From: Pseudomonadota bacterium
GTDB taxonomy: Bacteria > Pseudomonadota > Alphaproteobacteria > Rhizobiales > Xanthobacteraceae
Assembly: GCA_021823875.1 (NCBI GenBank)
Contig: JAKAMD010000016.1
Span: 1 to 21,327, forward strand
Direction: 5' to 3'
Length of the DNA stretch: 21,327 nucleotides
Shown here: positions 1-7,993 of the stretch, one piece after another
How positions within the stretch are numbered: position 1 is the stretch's first letter
Layout of the letters: each line of letters begins with the position of its first letter
Notes under the pieces: model-generated
The model's input: only the letters and a program-made list of their open reading frames with translations
What the model was told of the DNA's origin: nothing
Databases searched by the model: none
Translations under genes and position numbers: made by a program

Positions 1-221
1 CTGGGTGGAACGGCCCCCGAGACTGCGAGAGTCGTGCTGCGCCGCGGCGCTTCAGCACCCTTATAGGTAAGTCCGTAAAGCGTGCCGATGACGACGACAA
101 TCGCGACGATGCCGCCAAATAATTTCTGTCCGAAAGTCGCGCGCGTATCGTCGCTCAAGCACAGCACGGGATCGGCCTGCAGATGAGGGTCCTCCCGGTT
201 TGTCAAATCCGGCTCGGTCAT
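1..221 (-). CDS. Small single-helix membrane protein, unknown function (3' end outside window)
   Basis: I do not recognise this family. The reading frame starts at an ATG at 221 and stays open to the window edge, giving 73 residues so far. The start is well supported: a GGAGGT ribosome binding site lies 4 nt upstream of the ATG. The protein has a polar, acidic N-terminus (MTEPDLTNREDPHLQADPVL), then one hydrophobic segment at about residues 35-52 (GGIVAIVVVIGTLYGLTY), then a basic, Ser/Thr/Ala-rich stretch. This predicts a one-helix inner-membrane protein. An FNR/FixK-like half-palindrome at 277-290 lies about 62 nt upstream of the start codon, so expression may respond to oxygen. A longer frame over 61-360 on the same strand has no comparable start signal and looks like a shadow. 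The gene is real with fair confidence; function is unknown. Confidence 0.65.
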   Translation of the reverse strand, partial: MTEPDLTNREDPHLQADPVLCLSDDTRATFGQKLFGGIVAIVVVIGTLYGLTYKGAEAPRRSTTLAVSGAVPP

Positions 222-276
222 GGCCACCTCCATTCGATGGTGACGGACCAGCGGAGAACAATTTGAAAAACACGCA

Positions 277-290
277 ATGATTCAGATCAA
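277..290 (-). promoter_or_regulatory. FNR/FixK-like box
   Basis: On the minus strand the sequence is TTGATCTGAATCAT. It matches 9 of the 10 defined positions of the FNR/FixK consensus TTGAT-N4-ATCAA; only the last base differs. Its centre is about 62 nt upstream of the start codon of the small membrane protein at 1-221. That could place it near -41.5 if the 5' leader is about 20 nt, the usual class II activator position. I see no convincing -10 hexamer at the matching place, so this is a candidate based on sequence match and position only. Confidence 0.45.
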
Positions 291-389
291 TCGCGGCCTG
301 GAATTGAACAGAGCCCAATGCCGGAAGGAGTTCGCGCGGCCAGCTGAGGGTAATCGACACCTTAGTCGATGTCGCAGGCTCGCGCAGTC

Positions 390-1364
390 TCAGCCGAACC
401 GTCCCCGGTCATGCGGCGCGGAGAAGTCGAGCTGCGGGCCGACCGGCACGATGCCAGTCGGGTTCACTTGGCGCTGGCTGTGATAATAATGCCGTTTGAT
501 CTGCGCGAGGCTGACGGTCTCCGCCACGCCCGGCTGCTGATAGAGATCGCGCACGTAATTCGACAGGTTGGGATATTCGTAGATGTGCCGCCAGTTGCAC
601 TTGAAATGCGAATAATAGACCGCGTCGAAGCGGATCAGCGTGCAGAACAAACGCCAATCGGCCTCGGTGATGGCGTTGCCGGCCAGATAGCGCTGCTGCG
701 CCAAACGCTGCTCGATCTCATCGAGCGTATCGAACAGGTTGCGAAAGGCGAGCTCGTATGCCTCCTGCGAAGTGGCGAAGCCGGCACGATAGACGCCGTT
801 GTTGATGTTGGGATAGACGAGATCGTTGATGCGGTCGATCTCGGCGCGCAGGGCTTCCGGATAGTAGTCGGTGCGCACATTGGAGAAGGCGTCGAACGCC
901 GAATTGAGCATGCGGATGATTTCCGACGACTCGTTGTTGACGATCGTCTTGCGCTCTTTGTCCCACAGCACCGGCACGCTGACGCGGCCGGAATAGTGCG
1001 GATTGGCGATGAGGTAGATCTCCGACAGCTTGCTCTTGCCGTTGACGGCGTCGCCGGTCGAGCCCTCGTCGGTATTGAAGGTCCAGCCGTCCTCAAGCAT
1101 GTCGGGCGAGACCACCGACAGCGAGATGACGTTCTCCAGGCCCTTCAGCTTGCGGAAGATAACGGTGCGGTGCGCCCAGGGGCAGGCGAGCGAGACATAG
1201 AGGTGATAGCGGCCGGCCTCGGCCTTGAAGCCGTCGCTGCCGGAGGGGCCGGCGCTGCCGTCGGGCGTGATCCAGTTGCGGAACTGGGTGGTCGGGCGGA
1301 TGAAATGCCCGTCCTTGGTGCGCTGCCCTCCCTGCTGCCAGACGCCGTCGACCAGAAGTCCCAT
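390..1364 (-). CDS. Glutathionyl-hydroquinone reductase (xi-class glutathione S-transferase, YqjG/ECM4 type)
   Basis: This enzyme family reduces glutathionyl-hydroquinones to hydroquinones with glutathione, in the cytoplasm, clearing quinone adducts. The 324-residue product matches the family's usual length of about 320-330. The catalytic CPWAHR motif is at residues 61-66, with Cys61 as the expected nucleophile. The N-terminal landmarks FRNWITPDG and the later VPVLWDKERKTIVNNESSEI glutathione-binding stretch are present. The C-terminal helical domain contains NNGVYRAGFATSQEAYE and the EADWRLFCTLIRFD segment typical of this subgroup. The ATG at 1364 is chosen because an AGGGAGGA ribosome binding site lies just upstream. 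The same frame stays open to 1829, but the extension is low-complexity Arg/Gly-rich and overlaps the GNAT gene on the other strand. The gene is divergent from the acetyltransferase at 1503, with 138 bp between them. Confidence 0.93.
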   Translation of the reverse strand: MGLLVDGVWQQGGQRTKDGHFIRPTTQFRNWITPDGSAGPSGSDGFKAEAGRYHLYVSLACPWAHRTVIFRKLKGLENVISLSVVSPDMLEDGWTFNTDEGSTGDAVNGKSKLSEIYLIANPHYSGRVSVPVLWDKERKTIVNNESSEIIRMLNSAFDAFSNVRTDYYPEALRAEIDRINDLVYPNINNGVYRAGFATSQEAYELAFRNLFDTLDEIEQRLAQQRYLAGNAITEADWRLFCTLIRFDAVYYSHFKCNWRHIYEYPNLSNYVRDLYQQPGVAETVSLAQIKRHYYHSQRQVNPTGIVPVGPQLDFSAPHDRGRFG

Positions 1365-1471
1365 CCCTAAGTCCTCCCTGTTCCCGCTCCATCTAAGCGG
1401 TTGGGGCGGCAAATACCACCGGCGATGGACCGGAACCGGACGAGGTGCTAAGCGGGCTCGCCCGAACGCGT

Positions 1472-1486
1472 CGCCGCCCGGCGGCG
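1472..1486. other. GC-rich hairpin in front of the acetyltransferase gene
   Basis: CGCCGC at 1472-1477 and GCGGCG at 1481-1486 form a perfect 6-bp stem with a 3-nt loop. It ends 16 nt before the ATG at 1503, where no clear Shine-Dalgarno sequence is visible. If the transcript includes it, it would be part of the leader. Function is unknown. Confidence 0.35.
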
Positions 1487-1502
1487 CATCGATCGAACGG
1501 TC

Positions 1503-2006
1503 ATGAGCGAACTGTCTGTCACCATCCTGCCGGAGACATCCGGCGACGCCGAGGCCATCGAGCGCCTGCTCGAACGTACCTTCGGCCCCGGCCGCTACGC
1601 GCGCACCGCCTACCGCCTGCGCGAGGGCCGCGACCATGTGCTCGACCTGTCCTATACGGCGCGCATCGGCACCCTGCTGGTCGGCTCGCTGCGCATGACC
1701 CCGATCTGCATCGGGGAGACGCCGGCCCTGCTGTTGGGGCCGCTGACGGTCGAGCCGCCCTTCCGGGCCCACGGCATCGGCTCTGCCATGATCGCCCGCG
1801 CCTTGGCGGACGCGAAGGCGGCCGGCCATAGGCTGGTGGTGCTGGTGGGCGACGAACCGTTCTACGGCAAGTCGGGGTTCAAGCGCGTTCCGAAAGGGCA
1901 GGTGAAAATGCCGGGCCCGGTCAATCCGGCGCGGCTGCTGGTGGCGGAATTGGTGCCCGGCGCCTTCGACGGTGTCACCGGCACGGTGCGGCCGGATTGG
2001 GAGTAG
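1503..2006 (+). CDS. GNAT family N-acetyltransferase (YhbS-like)
   Basis: This 167-residue protein is a single GNAT domain, the fold that transfers an acetyl group from acetyl-CoA to an amine. The acetyl-CoA pyrophosphate-binding loop (R/Q-x-x-G-x-G) is RAHGIG at residues 88-93, preceded by the beta-strand LLLGPLTVEPPFR. A second strand LVVLVGDEPFYGKSGF at 111-126 matches the COG3153 (YhbS) subgroup, where the GDxxFYxxxGF segment is typical. The substrate cannot be read from sequence; small molecules and proteins are both possible. The start at 1503 is the first ATG that keeps the whole domain, but its ribosome binding site is weak and a GC-rich hairpin lies just upstream. The gene is monocistronic, divergent from the glutathionyl-hydroquinone reductase and followed by a palindromic intergenic element. 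Confidence 0.88.
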   Translation: MSELSVTILPETSGDAEAIERLLERTFGPGRYARTAYRLREGRDHVLDLSYTARIGTLLVGSLRMTPICIGETPALLLGPLTVEPPFRAHGIGSAMIARALADAKAAGHRLVVLVGDEPFYGKSGFKRVPKGQVKMPGPVNPARLLVAELVPGAFDGVTGTVRPDWE

Positions 2007-2011
2007 CCGCT

Positions 2012-2119
2012 CGTTATTCTGGGACGCTCCCGAAGCGAGCGGACCCGGAATCCGAATGCGAATTCGGCGCCTGATTCTGGATTGCGGGTTAGTGCCTTCG
2101 GCGCGCCCCGGAATGACTG
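2012..2119. repeat. REP-like palindromic intergenic element
   Basis: This spacer between convergent genes is built as a large imperfect inverted repeat. The left arm (2012-2040) starts CGTTATTCTGGGACGCTCCC. The right arm (2092-2119), read in reverse, gives CAGTCATTCCGGGGCGCGCC. Inner arms CCCGGAATCC (2044-2053) and the GGATTGCGGG block near 2079-2088 also pair imperfectly. At the centre is a perfect small hairpin, CCGAAT (2052-2057) and ATTCGG (2062-2067), closed by the tetraloop GCGA. The CCGGAATGAC / GTCATTCCGG core resembles dispersed intergenic repeats common in Bradyrhizobium-type genomes (recalled, not searched). Only one copy is in this window. It could also act as a bidirectional terminator for the two genes that converge on it. 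Confidence 0.6.
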
Positions 2120-2126
2120 AATAGAT

Positions 2127-4196
2127 TTAACGGCCTTCCCTTGCCCACGTGCCGGCGAGCGAGCCGAGCAGCAGCAAGAGGCCGATCAGCCCCGAAAAGA
2201 TCGGCAGCACGCCGATGCCGCGCACTACGCTGACGTCGCGCATCTTCAGGCCGATCCAGTCTTCGCCCTTGAAGGTCGTGCCGCCGCGCACCGGAATGAC
2301 GCGCGGCACGCTGATGCTGTTGCCGGACGCGAGGCGCCGCGCCGAACCGCCACTGGCATCGGCGATGGCGCGCAGCACGTCGGTGGTCGAGGTGACCTCC
2401 TGGAATTCGCGCGGATTGGCCGGACCGACATTGGTGAGCGCGGTGAGCTTGCCGTCGGTGGCGCGCCAGAGCCCGAGCTCCTTGACCGAAAGCGTCGAAC
2501 GCCACACGCCCGGCTCGGCTGCTTGCAGCTTCAAGACTTGCGTCTTGCCGGTCGGCGAGGTGAGCGTCACTGGGCTCACGCTGTCGGCCATGGTCTGGCG
2601 CTGCACGGTGAGATCGTGGCCGCGCACGAACAGGCGCAGCGCCTCTTCCTCGAGGTCGGGCTGTTTCATCAGCCAGTGCGACAACCGCCGCAGCAGGTCG
2701 AGATGCGGGCCGCCGCCTTCGAAGCCGCGCGCCCACAGCCAGATGTGATCGGAGAGCAGGAGTCCGACGCGGCCTTCGCCCGCGCGCGCCAGCACCAGGA
2801 GCGGCTTGCCGTCGGGGCCGTCCATCACCGTGGTGCCGGTGACGCGGCGGGTGTCGACGATGCGGAACCACGGGCTCCAATGCGGCGGATTGAACTGCGA
2901 GCCCTGCAACCCGCGCGTCACCGGATGGCGCCGTCCGAGCGCGGTCAGTTCGGGGATGAACGGTTTTTCGGTGGTCTCGCCGCTCGGCTCCGCAGGAAGG
3001 ATGACGTCGAGCGGCGTGCGCCAGATGCTGGTGGGGCCCGCGTATTCGGGGCCGGCGGCGGCCAGGAACGCGCCGCCGTTGCGTACATATTGCGCGATAT
3101 TGTCGAAATAGGCCGTCGGCAGTACGCCCTGACGGGCGTAGCGGTCGAAGATGATGAGCTGGAACTGCTTGATCTTCTGCTGGAACAGTTCGCGCGTCGG
3201 GAAGGCGATCAGCGACAGTTCATTGATCGGCGTGCCGTCCTGCTTCTCGGGCGGCCGCAGAATGGTGAAATGCACCAGATCGACCGAGGCGTCGGACTTC
3301 AAGAGATTGCGCCAGGTGCGTTCGCCGGCATGCGGCTCGCCGGACACCAGCAGCACGCGCAGCTTGTCGCGCACGCCGTCGATCGAAACCACCGCGCGAT
3401 TGTTGACCGGGGTCAGCTCGCCTTCGAGCGGCGAGGCCTCGACCTCTACGATATTGGGGCCGGCATGCGGGATCGGCACTTTGACCTTGATGTCGGTGTG
3501 CACGGTGACCACGCGTTTTTCCAGCACCTCGCCGTCGCGCCGCACGGTCACCTCGGCCGCGCCGATCTTCGCGCCCTGGTCCTCGATGCGGAAGCCGATG
3601 GTCTGCGACTGGCCGACGATGCCGAAGCGCGGCGTCTCGGTGAGCACGATGCGGCGGTCGATCTCGTTGGCATGGCCGGTGATCAAGGCGTGTAGCGGGG
3701 CGGCGAAGCCGAGCGCGGCGACATTGGCCGGCACGTCGTGCACGCGGCCGTCGGTGATCAGGATGGCGCCGGCGATGCGGTCGGGCGGCACGTCGGAAAG
3801 CGTCGAGGTGAGCGCCGAGAACAGCTTGGTGCCGTCATTGTCGCCGTCGGCTTCGCCGGCATCGGCTACGCGCACTTCCAGGCCGGGGATGCGCTTGAGC
3901 CGTTCGGTCAGGGTGGCGAGCGCCTCTTTGGTCTGCGCGTTGCGGTCGCCGAAATCCTGGCTCGGACTCTTGTCGACGATGACGGCGGCAACCGAGGGAA
4001 TCGGGTCGCGGTCCTCGCGGGTGAAGGACGGGTTGGCGAGCGCCAGCACCATCAGCGTCATGGCGATCGCGCGCATCAGCACGCCGCGCCCGCGCGCGAG
4101 CAGCAGCAGGATCGAGATCAGCACCGCCGCGGCAAAGCCCGCCCACACCACATAGGCGGGCACCAAAGGCGTGAAAGCGATGCCGAGGTTGAACAT
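2127..4196 (-). CDS. VWA-type membrane protein of the MoxR operon (BatA/glutamine-amidotransferase-like)
   Basis: This 689-residue protein is the last gene of the moxR operon. It opens with two predicted membrane helices (about 13-34 and 39-55), then a von Willebrand A-like domain. The metal-ion-dependent adhesion site (MIDAS) is recognisable: DKSPS at 75-79 fits DxSxS and ITDGR at 147-151 supplies the later Asp. Two beta-rich segments follow, then a class I glutamine-amidotransferase-like region including QLIIFDRYARQGVLP and YVRNGGAFLAAAGPEYAG, then a segment near HPVTRGLQG. A last helix (about 658-680) and a short basic tail end the protein. Most of the chain is predicted periplasmic. The start ATG at 4196 lies 6 nt after the stop of the upstream gene, so the two are probably translationally coupled. 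Related operons are proposed to act in envelope stress or in maturation of other complexes; no specific job can be read here. Confidence 0.85.
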   Translation of the reverse strand: MFNLGIAFTPLVPAYVVWAGFAAAVLISILLLLARGRGVLMRAIAMTLMVLALANPSFTREDRDPIPSVAAVIVDKSPSQDFGDRNAQTKEALATLTERLKRIPGLEVRVADAGEADGDNDGTKLFSALTSTLSDVPPDRIAGAILITDGRVHDVPANVAALGFAAPLHALITGHANEIDRRIVLTETPRFGIVGQSQTIGFRIEDQGAKIGAAEVTVRRDGEVLEKRVVTVHTDIKVKVPIPHAGPNIVEVEASPLEGELTPVNNRAVVSIDGVRDKLRVLLVSGEPHAGERTWRNLLKSDASVDLVHFTILRPPEKQDGTPINELSLIAFPTRELFQQKIKQFQLIIFDRYARQGVLPTAYFDNIAQYVRNGGAFLAAAGPEYAGPTSIWRTPLDVILPAEPSGETTEKPFIPELTALGRRHPVTRGLQGSQFNPPHWSPWFRIVDTRRVTGTTVMDGPDGKPLLVLARAGEGRVGLLLSDHIWLWARGFEGGGPHLDLLRRLSHWLMKQPDLEEEALRLFVRGHDLTVQRQTMADSVSPVTLTSPTGKTQVLKLQAAEPGVWRSTLSVKELGLWRATDGKLTALTNVGPANPREFQEVTSTTDVLRAIADASGGSARRLASGNSISVPRVIPVRGGTTFKGEDWIGLKMRDVSVVRGIGVLPIFSGLIGLLLLLGSLAGTWAREGR

Positions 4197-4202
4197 GATC
4201 TG

Positions 4203-7049
4203 CTACTGCCCCAGCCGTTCCAGCAGCGCGGGGATGTGCACCTGGTCGGCCTTGTAGTTGCCGGTCATGGCGTACATCACGATGTTGACGCCGGCGCGGA
4301 AGGCGAATTCGCGCTGGCGCGGCTCGCCCGGCACCAGCGGCAGCATCGGCTGGCCGTCCGGACGCATGGCCCAGGCACCGGCGAGATCGTTGGAGGTGAT
4401 CAGGATTGAGGATACGCCGTCGCCGGCGCGCGCCGGCCGGTTCGCCTGCTCGGCATTCTCGTCCGGTAGTGCCTCGACCCAGAGCTGACCGTTCTCGAAG
4501 CGGCCGGGGAAGTTGCGCAGCAGATAGAATGTCTTGGTCAGCACATGGTCGCGCGGCACCGGCTCGAGTTCGGGGATGTCGAGCGAGGATAGGATCGAGC
4601 GTAGCACCAGCATGCCGGGCGAATTGTTTTCGCCGTTGGGACCGGGCGGCGCCTCCAGCGCGTCGCGGGTGTCGAACAGCACGGTGCCGCCGCGCTTCAT
4701 GTAGGTGTCGATGCGCTCAAGCGCGGCCTGCGATGGCTTCGGCGCCTTCAGCGATATCGGCCAGTAGATCAGCGGGAAGAAGGTGAGATCGTCGCGCGCC
4801 GGGTCGAGACCCATCGGTTCGCCGGCTTCGAGCGCCGTGCGTTGCGCCAGGAACTGCGTGAGGCCCTGCAGGCCGGCCTTGCTCACCTCGTCGACCTCCG
4901 GATCGCCAGTGATGATGTAGGCGAGGTGGGTGTGGCGCGTCGCCTTCAAGGCGAAGGCTTCCTGCTGCGCGGTCAGCTTGGGCGGCGCCGGTGGCTGCTG
5001 GGCGCGCGCGGGATGCGGCGCGGCCAGCGCGCCGACCAGGCCGATGGCGGCCACCATGGCGGCGATGCGGCGGCGCGGGCGCAACGCGCTCAAGCCGCCG
5101 GACAGCCAGAACACCACCATCGCGTCCAGCATCAGCAGCGCCAAAGCGGCGACGAACACCGGGCCGCGCAGGTCGAGCGGCTCGCCATGGCGGTAGATGT
5201 CGAAACTGGCGTTCAGTCCGGCGAAATCAAGCGGCGCCGGCCGGTCGGCGGGCGCCAGCGTATTGACCGCGACCAATCCTTCGGGCGGGCCGTAGAAGCC
5301 GGGCGGATGATCGGCGCTGGCGCGCGCGGTGTAATTGCTCGGCACCGGCCGCGCGGTCGGCGGTGGGCTGGTGAAGGCGCCGAAGCCGTCAAGCACGCGG
5401 CTCGCCGGCACCACCTGGGCTGGGTGGTTGGCAGCCTGCCCGGTACTGGCACTGGTTTCGCTCGCGGTCGAGCCTGACAGCGAAACGATGCGGCGGAGCA
5501 TGTCGACGAAAGCGCCGGACAGCGGCAGGTCGGACCAGCGGGTGTCGGCGGTGACGTGGAACAGCACCAGCAGTCCCTTGCCGCGGCGTTGCGCGGTCAC
5601 CAGCGGAGTGCCGTCGCCGAGCGTTGCCCAGGTGTGGTCGGTGAGCTGCGCGTCCGGCTCGGCCAGCACCTGCCGGGTGACGGTGACGTCGTCGGGCACC
5701 TTCATCCCGTTGAACGGGCTGTCATGTGAGAAGGCGGCGAGCTTCTGCGGCTGGTCCCAGCTCAGGCTGCCGCCGAGCGTGCGGTTGCCGCGGCGCAGCC
5801 GCACCGGCAGGATGCCATCGTCTTCGGCGCCGGCGAGATGCGGACCGGCGAAGCGCACCAGCACACCGCCGTCGTTGATCCATTTGACCAGCCGGTCGCG
5901 CGCGCCGGCGACATTGCCGACATCGGCCAGGATCAGCATCGGCAGATGCTGATCGAGGAAAGCCGTCACCGCTTTCTCCGGCGCCATCGGTTCAGCGACG
6001 CGCACATCGGCGAACGGATTGAGCGCACGCGTCAGATAATAGGACGGGCCGAGCAGCGGCTGCGCGCGATCGGCGTCGGAGCCGGAGATGATGCCGATGG
6101 TGCGCCGGCGCCAGCGCTTGTCGAGCAGTTGCACGGCGCCGGCCGAGCGCTCGCCGACGATCTCCATGCGCGCCACTTCGTTGCGGATCTCGACCGGCAG
6201 GGTGATCGAGGCCTCGGTTTCCTTGTCACCCGCCTTGAAGGCGAAGGGCGCTTCACCCAGCGCGAGACCCTTGAGGTCGATCGCCTTGACTATGCCGTTC
6301 GCGGATTTGCCGCTCTGCGTGCGCAGCACTTTCACGGTGAGCGCGCCGGCCGTATTGTCGGCGCCAGCCAGCGCCAGCGGCTCGGCAATGCCGCCATTGA
6401 CGATCGTGAGCGGATGATCGCCGAGGGCCTTCTTGAGGCCGGCAATGAACTTGGAGCCATCGCCGAGTTCGACACCGTCGGACAGCCAGACGATTTCCGC
6501 CTGCGGGCTGCGCGCGAGGAAACGCTCCAGCAGCGGCAAGGCCTCGCTGCGATCGACGGTGTAGGGCTTAGGTCTCAGCTCCTTGGCCTGCACGCGGGCG
6601 GCACCGGCGACCTGCAGCGAAATATCGCGTGCGGTTTCCGACAGCGGCAGCAGCGCCACCGCGCGGTTGTCGGTATCGGCGCGCGCGATCAATTCGTCGG
6701 CCATGCGGAGCCGCTCGTTCCAGGCCGCAGCCGCTGCCCAGCCGTCGTCGATCATGATCAGCAGCGGCGCCGCGCGGTGGCCGGCGGCAAGCCGCGGCTG
6801 CCATTGCGGGCCGGCGGCGGCGATGATGACGAGCGCGGCCAGCGACAAGCGCAACAGTGTCAGCCACCACGGCGTGCGCGACGGCGTTTCCTCTTTGGGC
6901 GCGATCTCGAACAAGAGCCGCGTCGGCGGGAATTCGATGCGGCGCGGCCGCGGCGGCACCAGCCGCAACAGCCACCACAGCGCCGGCAGGCTGATCAGAC
7001 CGAGCAGCACCAGCGGTTGGGCGAAGGCGAGCGGCAGCGAAGCGATCAT
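4203..7049 (-). CDS. BatA and DUF4159 domain membrane protein
   Basis: This is a 948-residue, multi-domain membrane protein. The N-terminus (residues 1-85) is a BatA-type double-membrane-helix domain: a helix at about 10-29, the PPRPRRIEFPPTRLLFEI linker, and a helix at about 60-80. A VWA-like region follows, but its metal site is degenerate: the expected DxSxS reads DDGWA within LLIMIDDGWAAAAAW. A glutamine-amidotransferase-like middle part contains LPMLILADVGNV and WINDGGVLVRFAGPHLAG. Two more helices (about 635-685) precede a C-terminal DUF4159 domain from about residue 695 to the end, with FFPLIYWPI, YMKRGGTVLFDTRDA and GVNIVMYAMTGNYKADQVH. The ATG at 7049 is chosen because it overlaps the stop of the DUF58 gene by 4 nt (ATGA). 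The frame runs open to 7256, but that part is a shadow of the DUF58 gene. Confidence 0.88.
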   Translation of the reverse strand: MIASLPLAFAQPLVLLGLISLPALWWLLRLVPPRPRRIEFPPTRLLFEIAPKEETPSRTPWWLTLLRLSLAALVIIAAAGPQWQPRLAAGHRAAPLLIMIDDGWAAAAAWNERLRMADELIARADTDNRAVALLPLSETARDISLQVAGAARVQAKELRPKPYTVDRSEALPLLERFLARSPQAEIVWLSDGVELGDGSKFIAGLKKALGDHPLTIVNGGIAEPLALAGADNTAGALTVKVLRTQSGKSANGIVKAIDLKGLALGEAPFAFKAGDKETEASITLPVEIRNEVARMEIVGERSAGAVQLLDKRWRRRTIGIISGSDADRAQPLLGPSYYLTRALNPFADVRVAEPMAPEKAVTAFLDQHLPMLILADVGNVAGARDRLVKWINDGGVLVRFAGPHLAGAEDDGILPVRLRRGNRTLGGSLSWDQPQKLAAFSHDSPFNGMKVPDDVTVTRQVLAEPDAQLTDHTWATLGDGTPLVTAQRRGKGLLVLFHVTADTRWSDLPLSGAFVDMLRRIVSLSGSTASETSASTGQAANHPAQVVPASRVLDGFGAFTSPPPTARPVPSNYTARASADHPPGFYGPPEGLVAVNTLAPADRPAPLDFAGLNASFDIYRHGEPLDLRGPVFVAALALLMLDAMVVFWLSGGLSALRPRRRIAAMVAAIGLVGALAAPHPARAQQPPAPPKLTAQQEAFALKATRHTHLAYIITGDPEVDEVSKAGLQGLTQFLAQRTALEAGEPMGLDPARDDLTFFPLIYWPISLKAPKPSQAALERIDTYMKRGGTVLFDTRDALEAPPGPNGENNSPGMLVLRSILSSLDIPELEPVPRDHVLTKTFYLLRNFPGRFENGQLWVEALPDENAEQANRPARAGDGVSSILITSNDLAGAWAMRPDGQPMLPLVPGEPRQREFAFRAGVNIVMYAMTGNYKADQVHIPALLERLGQ

Positions 7050-7993
7050 GCGCCGCCCCCGCTGAGCATGGGCACATGGCGGGCTGAGATCGTCGGCGCA
7101 TGCGCGCTGGCGCCCATGCGGGCGTGGATCGCAAACAGGAGTTCGGTCGGCCCGCGATCGGTGTGATGGACGGTGAAGCTCCAGCCGAACTGTTCGCATT
7201 CGGCGCGCAGCGCCGCGCGGTGATCGGCGACCAGCTTCTGGTAATCCTTGCGCCAAGCTTCGGCGCGGCCGGCGGTGACGCTGCCGAGGCCTTCGGATTC
7301 GATGAATTCAATGCGCCCCGCATAGGGGAAGCTTTCTTCCGCCGGGTCGACCACCTGCACCACATGGCCGCGCGCGCCGGACGCGGCCAATTGGCCGAGG
7401 ATATGGCGGAACTCGCTGATCGGCGACCAGAAATCGGACAACAGCAGCACTTCCGAAAAGGCCGCCGGCGAGAAGTTCGGCGGCACGCTCGGACGGTTGC
7501 CTGCATCATGCACGATCGCCTGCGCCATCTTTTCGATGATGTTGCGATTGGCGGTCGGCCGCAGAATTTCAGGAATGCCGACGCGCTCGCCGCCCTGCAC
7601 CAGCACCTCGGCCAGCGCGAAGGAAACGACCAAGGCGCGGTCGAGCTTGCTCCATTCGGTCAGATGGGAGTTGAAATCCATCGAAGGTGAGCGGTCGGCC
7701 CAGAGCCAGATGGTATGCGAGGCTTCCCACTCGCGTTCGCGCACATAGAGATGATCGTCGCGCGCCGAGCGGCGCCAATCGACGTTCTGTGCCGGTTCGC
7801 CAGAAGTGAAGCGGCGGTATTGCCAGAAATTCTCGCCCGGACCGGCGCGACGGCGGCCGTGCAGTCCGTGGATCAAGGTCGAGGCGACACGGCGGGCTTC
7901 CAGGATCAAGCGCGGCACGCGCGCCGCCAGCTTGCGGCTGATGCCAACGGCCGCTTGAACCGCCTCGGTCTCGCTGCGAGTAAGCTCGGCCAT
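7046..7993 (-). CDS. DUF58 domain protein, partner of MoxR
   Basis: This 315-residue cytoplasmic protein belongs to the DUF58 family, almost always encoded next to a MoxR ATPase. The family signature is clear: GRRRAGPGENFWQYRRFTSG (residues 47-66), then NVDWRRSARDDHLYVRERE. It is followed by a VWA-like strand with a DxSxS site, DRSPS at 100-104. The hydrophobic membrane anchor found at the N-terminus of many DUF58 proteins is absent here, so it is predicted soluble. The start ATG at 7993 overlaps the moxR stop codon by one base (TAATG), and its stop overlaps the next gene's start by 4 nt. It is therefore translationally coupled on both sides. In the better-known MoxR systems such proteins are thought to be clients or adaptors of the ATPase; the biochemical role is not established. 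Confidence 0.92.
   Translation of the reverse strand: MAELTRSETEAVQAAVGISRKLAARVPRLILEARRVASTLIHGLHGRRRAGPGENFWQYRRFTSGEPAQNVDWRRSARDDHLYVREREWEASHTIWLWADRSPSMDFNSHLTEWSKLDRALVVSFALAEVLVQGGERVGIPEILRPTANRNIIEKMAQAIVHDAGNRPSVPPNFSPAAFSEVLLLSDFWSPISEFRHILGQLAASGARGHVVQVVDPAEESFPYAGRIEFIESEGLGSVTAGRAEAWRKDYQKLVADHRAALRAECEQFGWSFTVHHTDRGPTELLFAIHARMGASAHAPTISARHVPMLSGGGA

Noticed and set aside
61..360. 99-aa minus-strand frame at the left edge
   Set aside because: A different frame on the same strand has a strong ribosome binding site and a membrane helix, and fits better as the real gene at 1-221.
369..1370. 333-aa plus-strand open frame opposite the glutathionyl-hydroquinone reductase
   Set aside because: It is the shadow of a well-supported gene on the other strand; the translation is Val/Arg/Asp-rich with no recognisable family and no ribosome binding site.
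2523..3695. 390-aa plus-strand open frame opposite the VWA membrane protein
   Set aside because: It is a codon-bias shadow. The Ala/Arg/Asp-rich translation has no domain, and the minus-strand gene is well supported by domains and operon structure.
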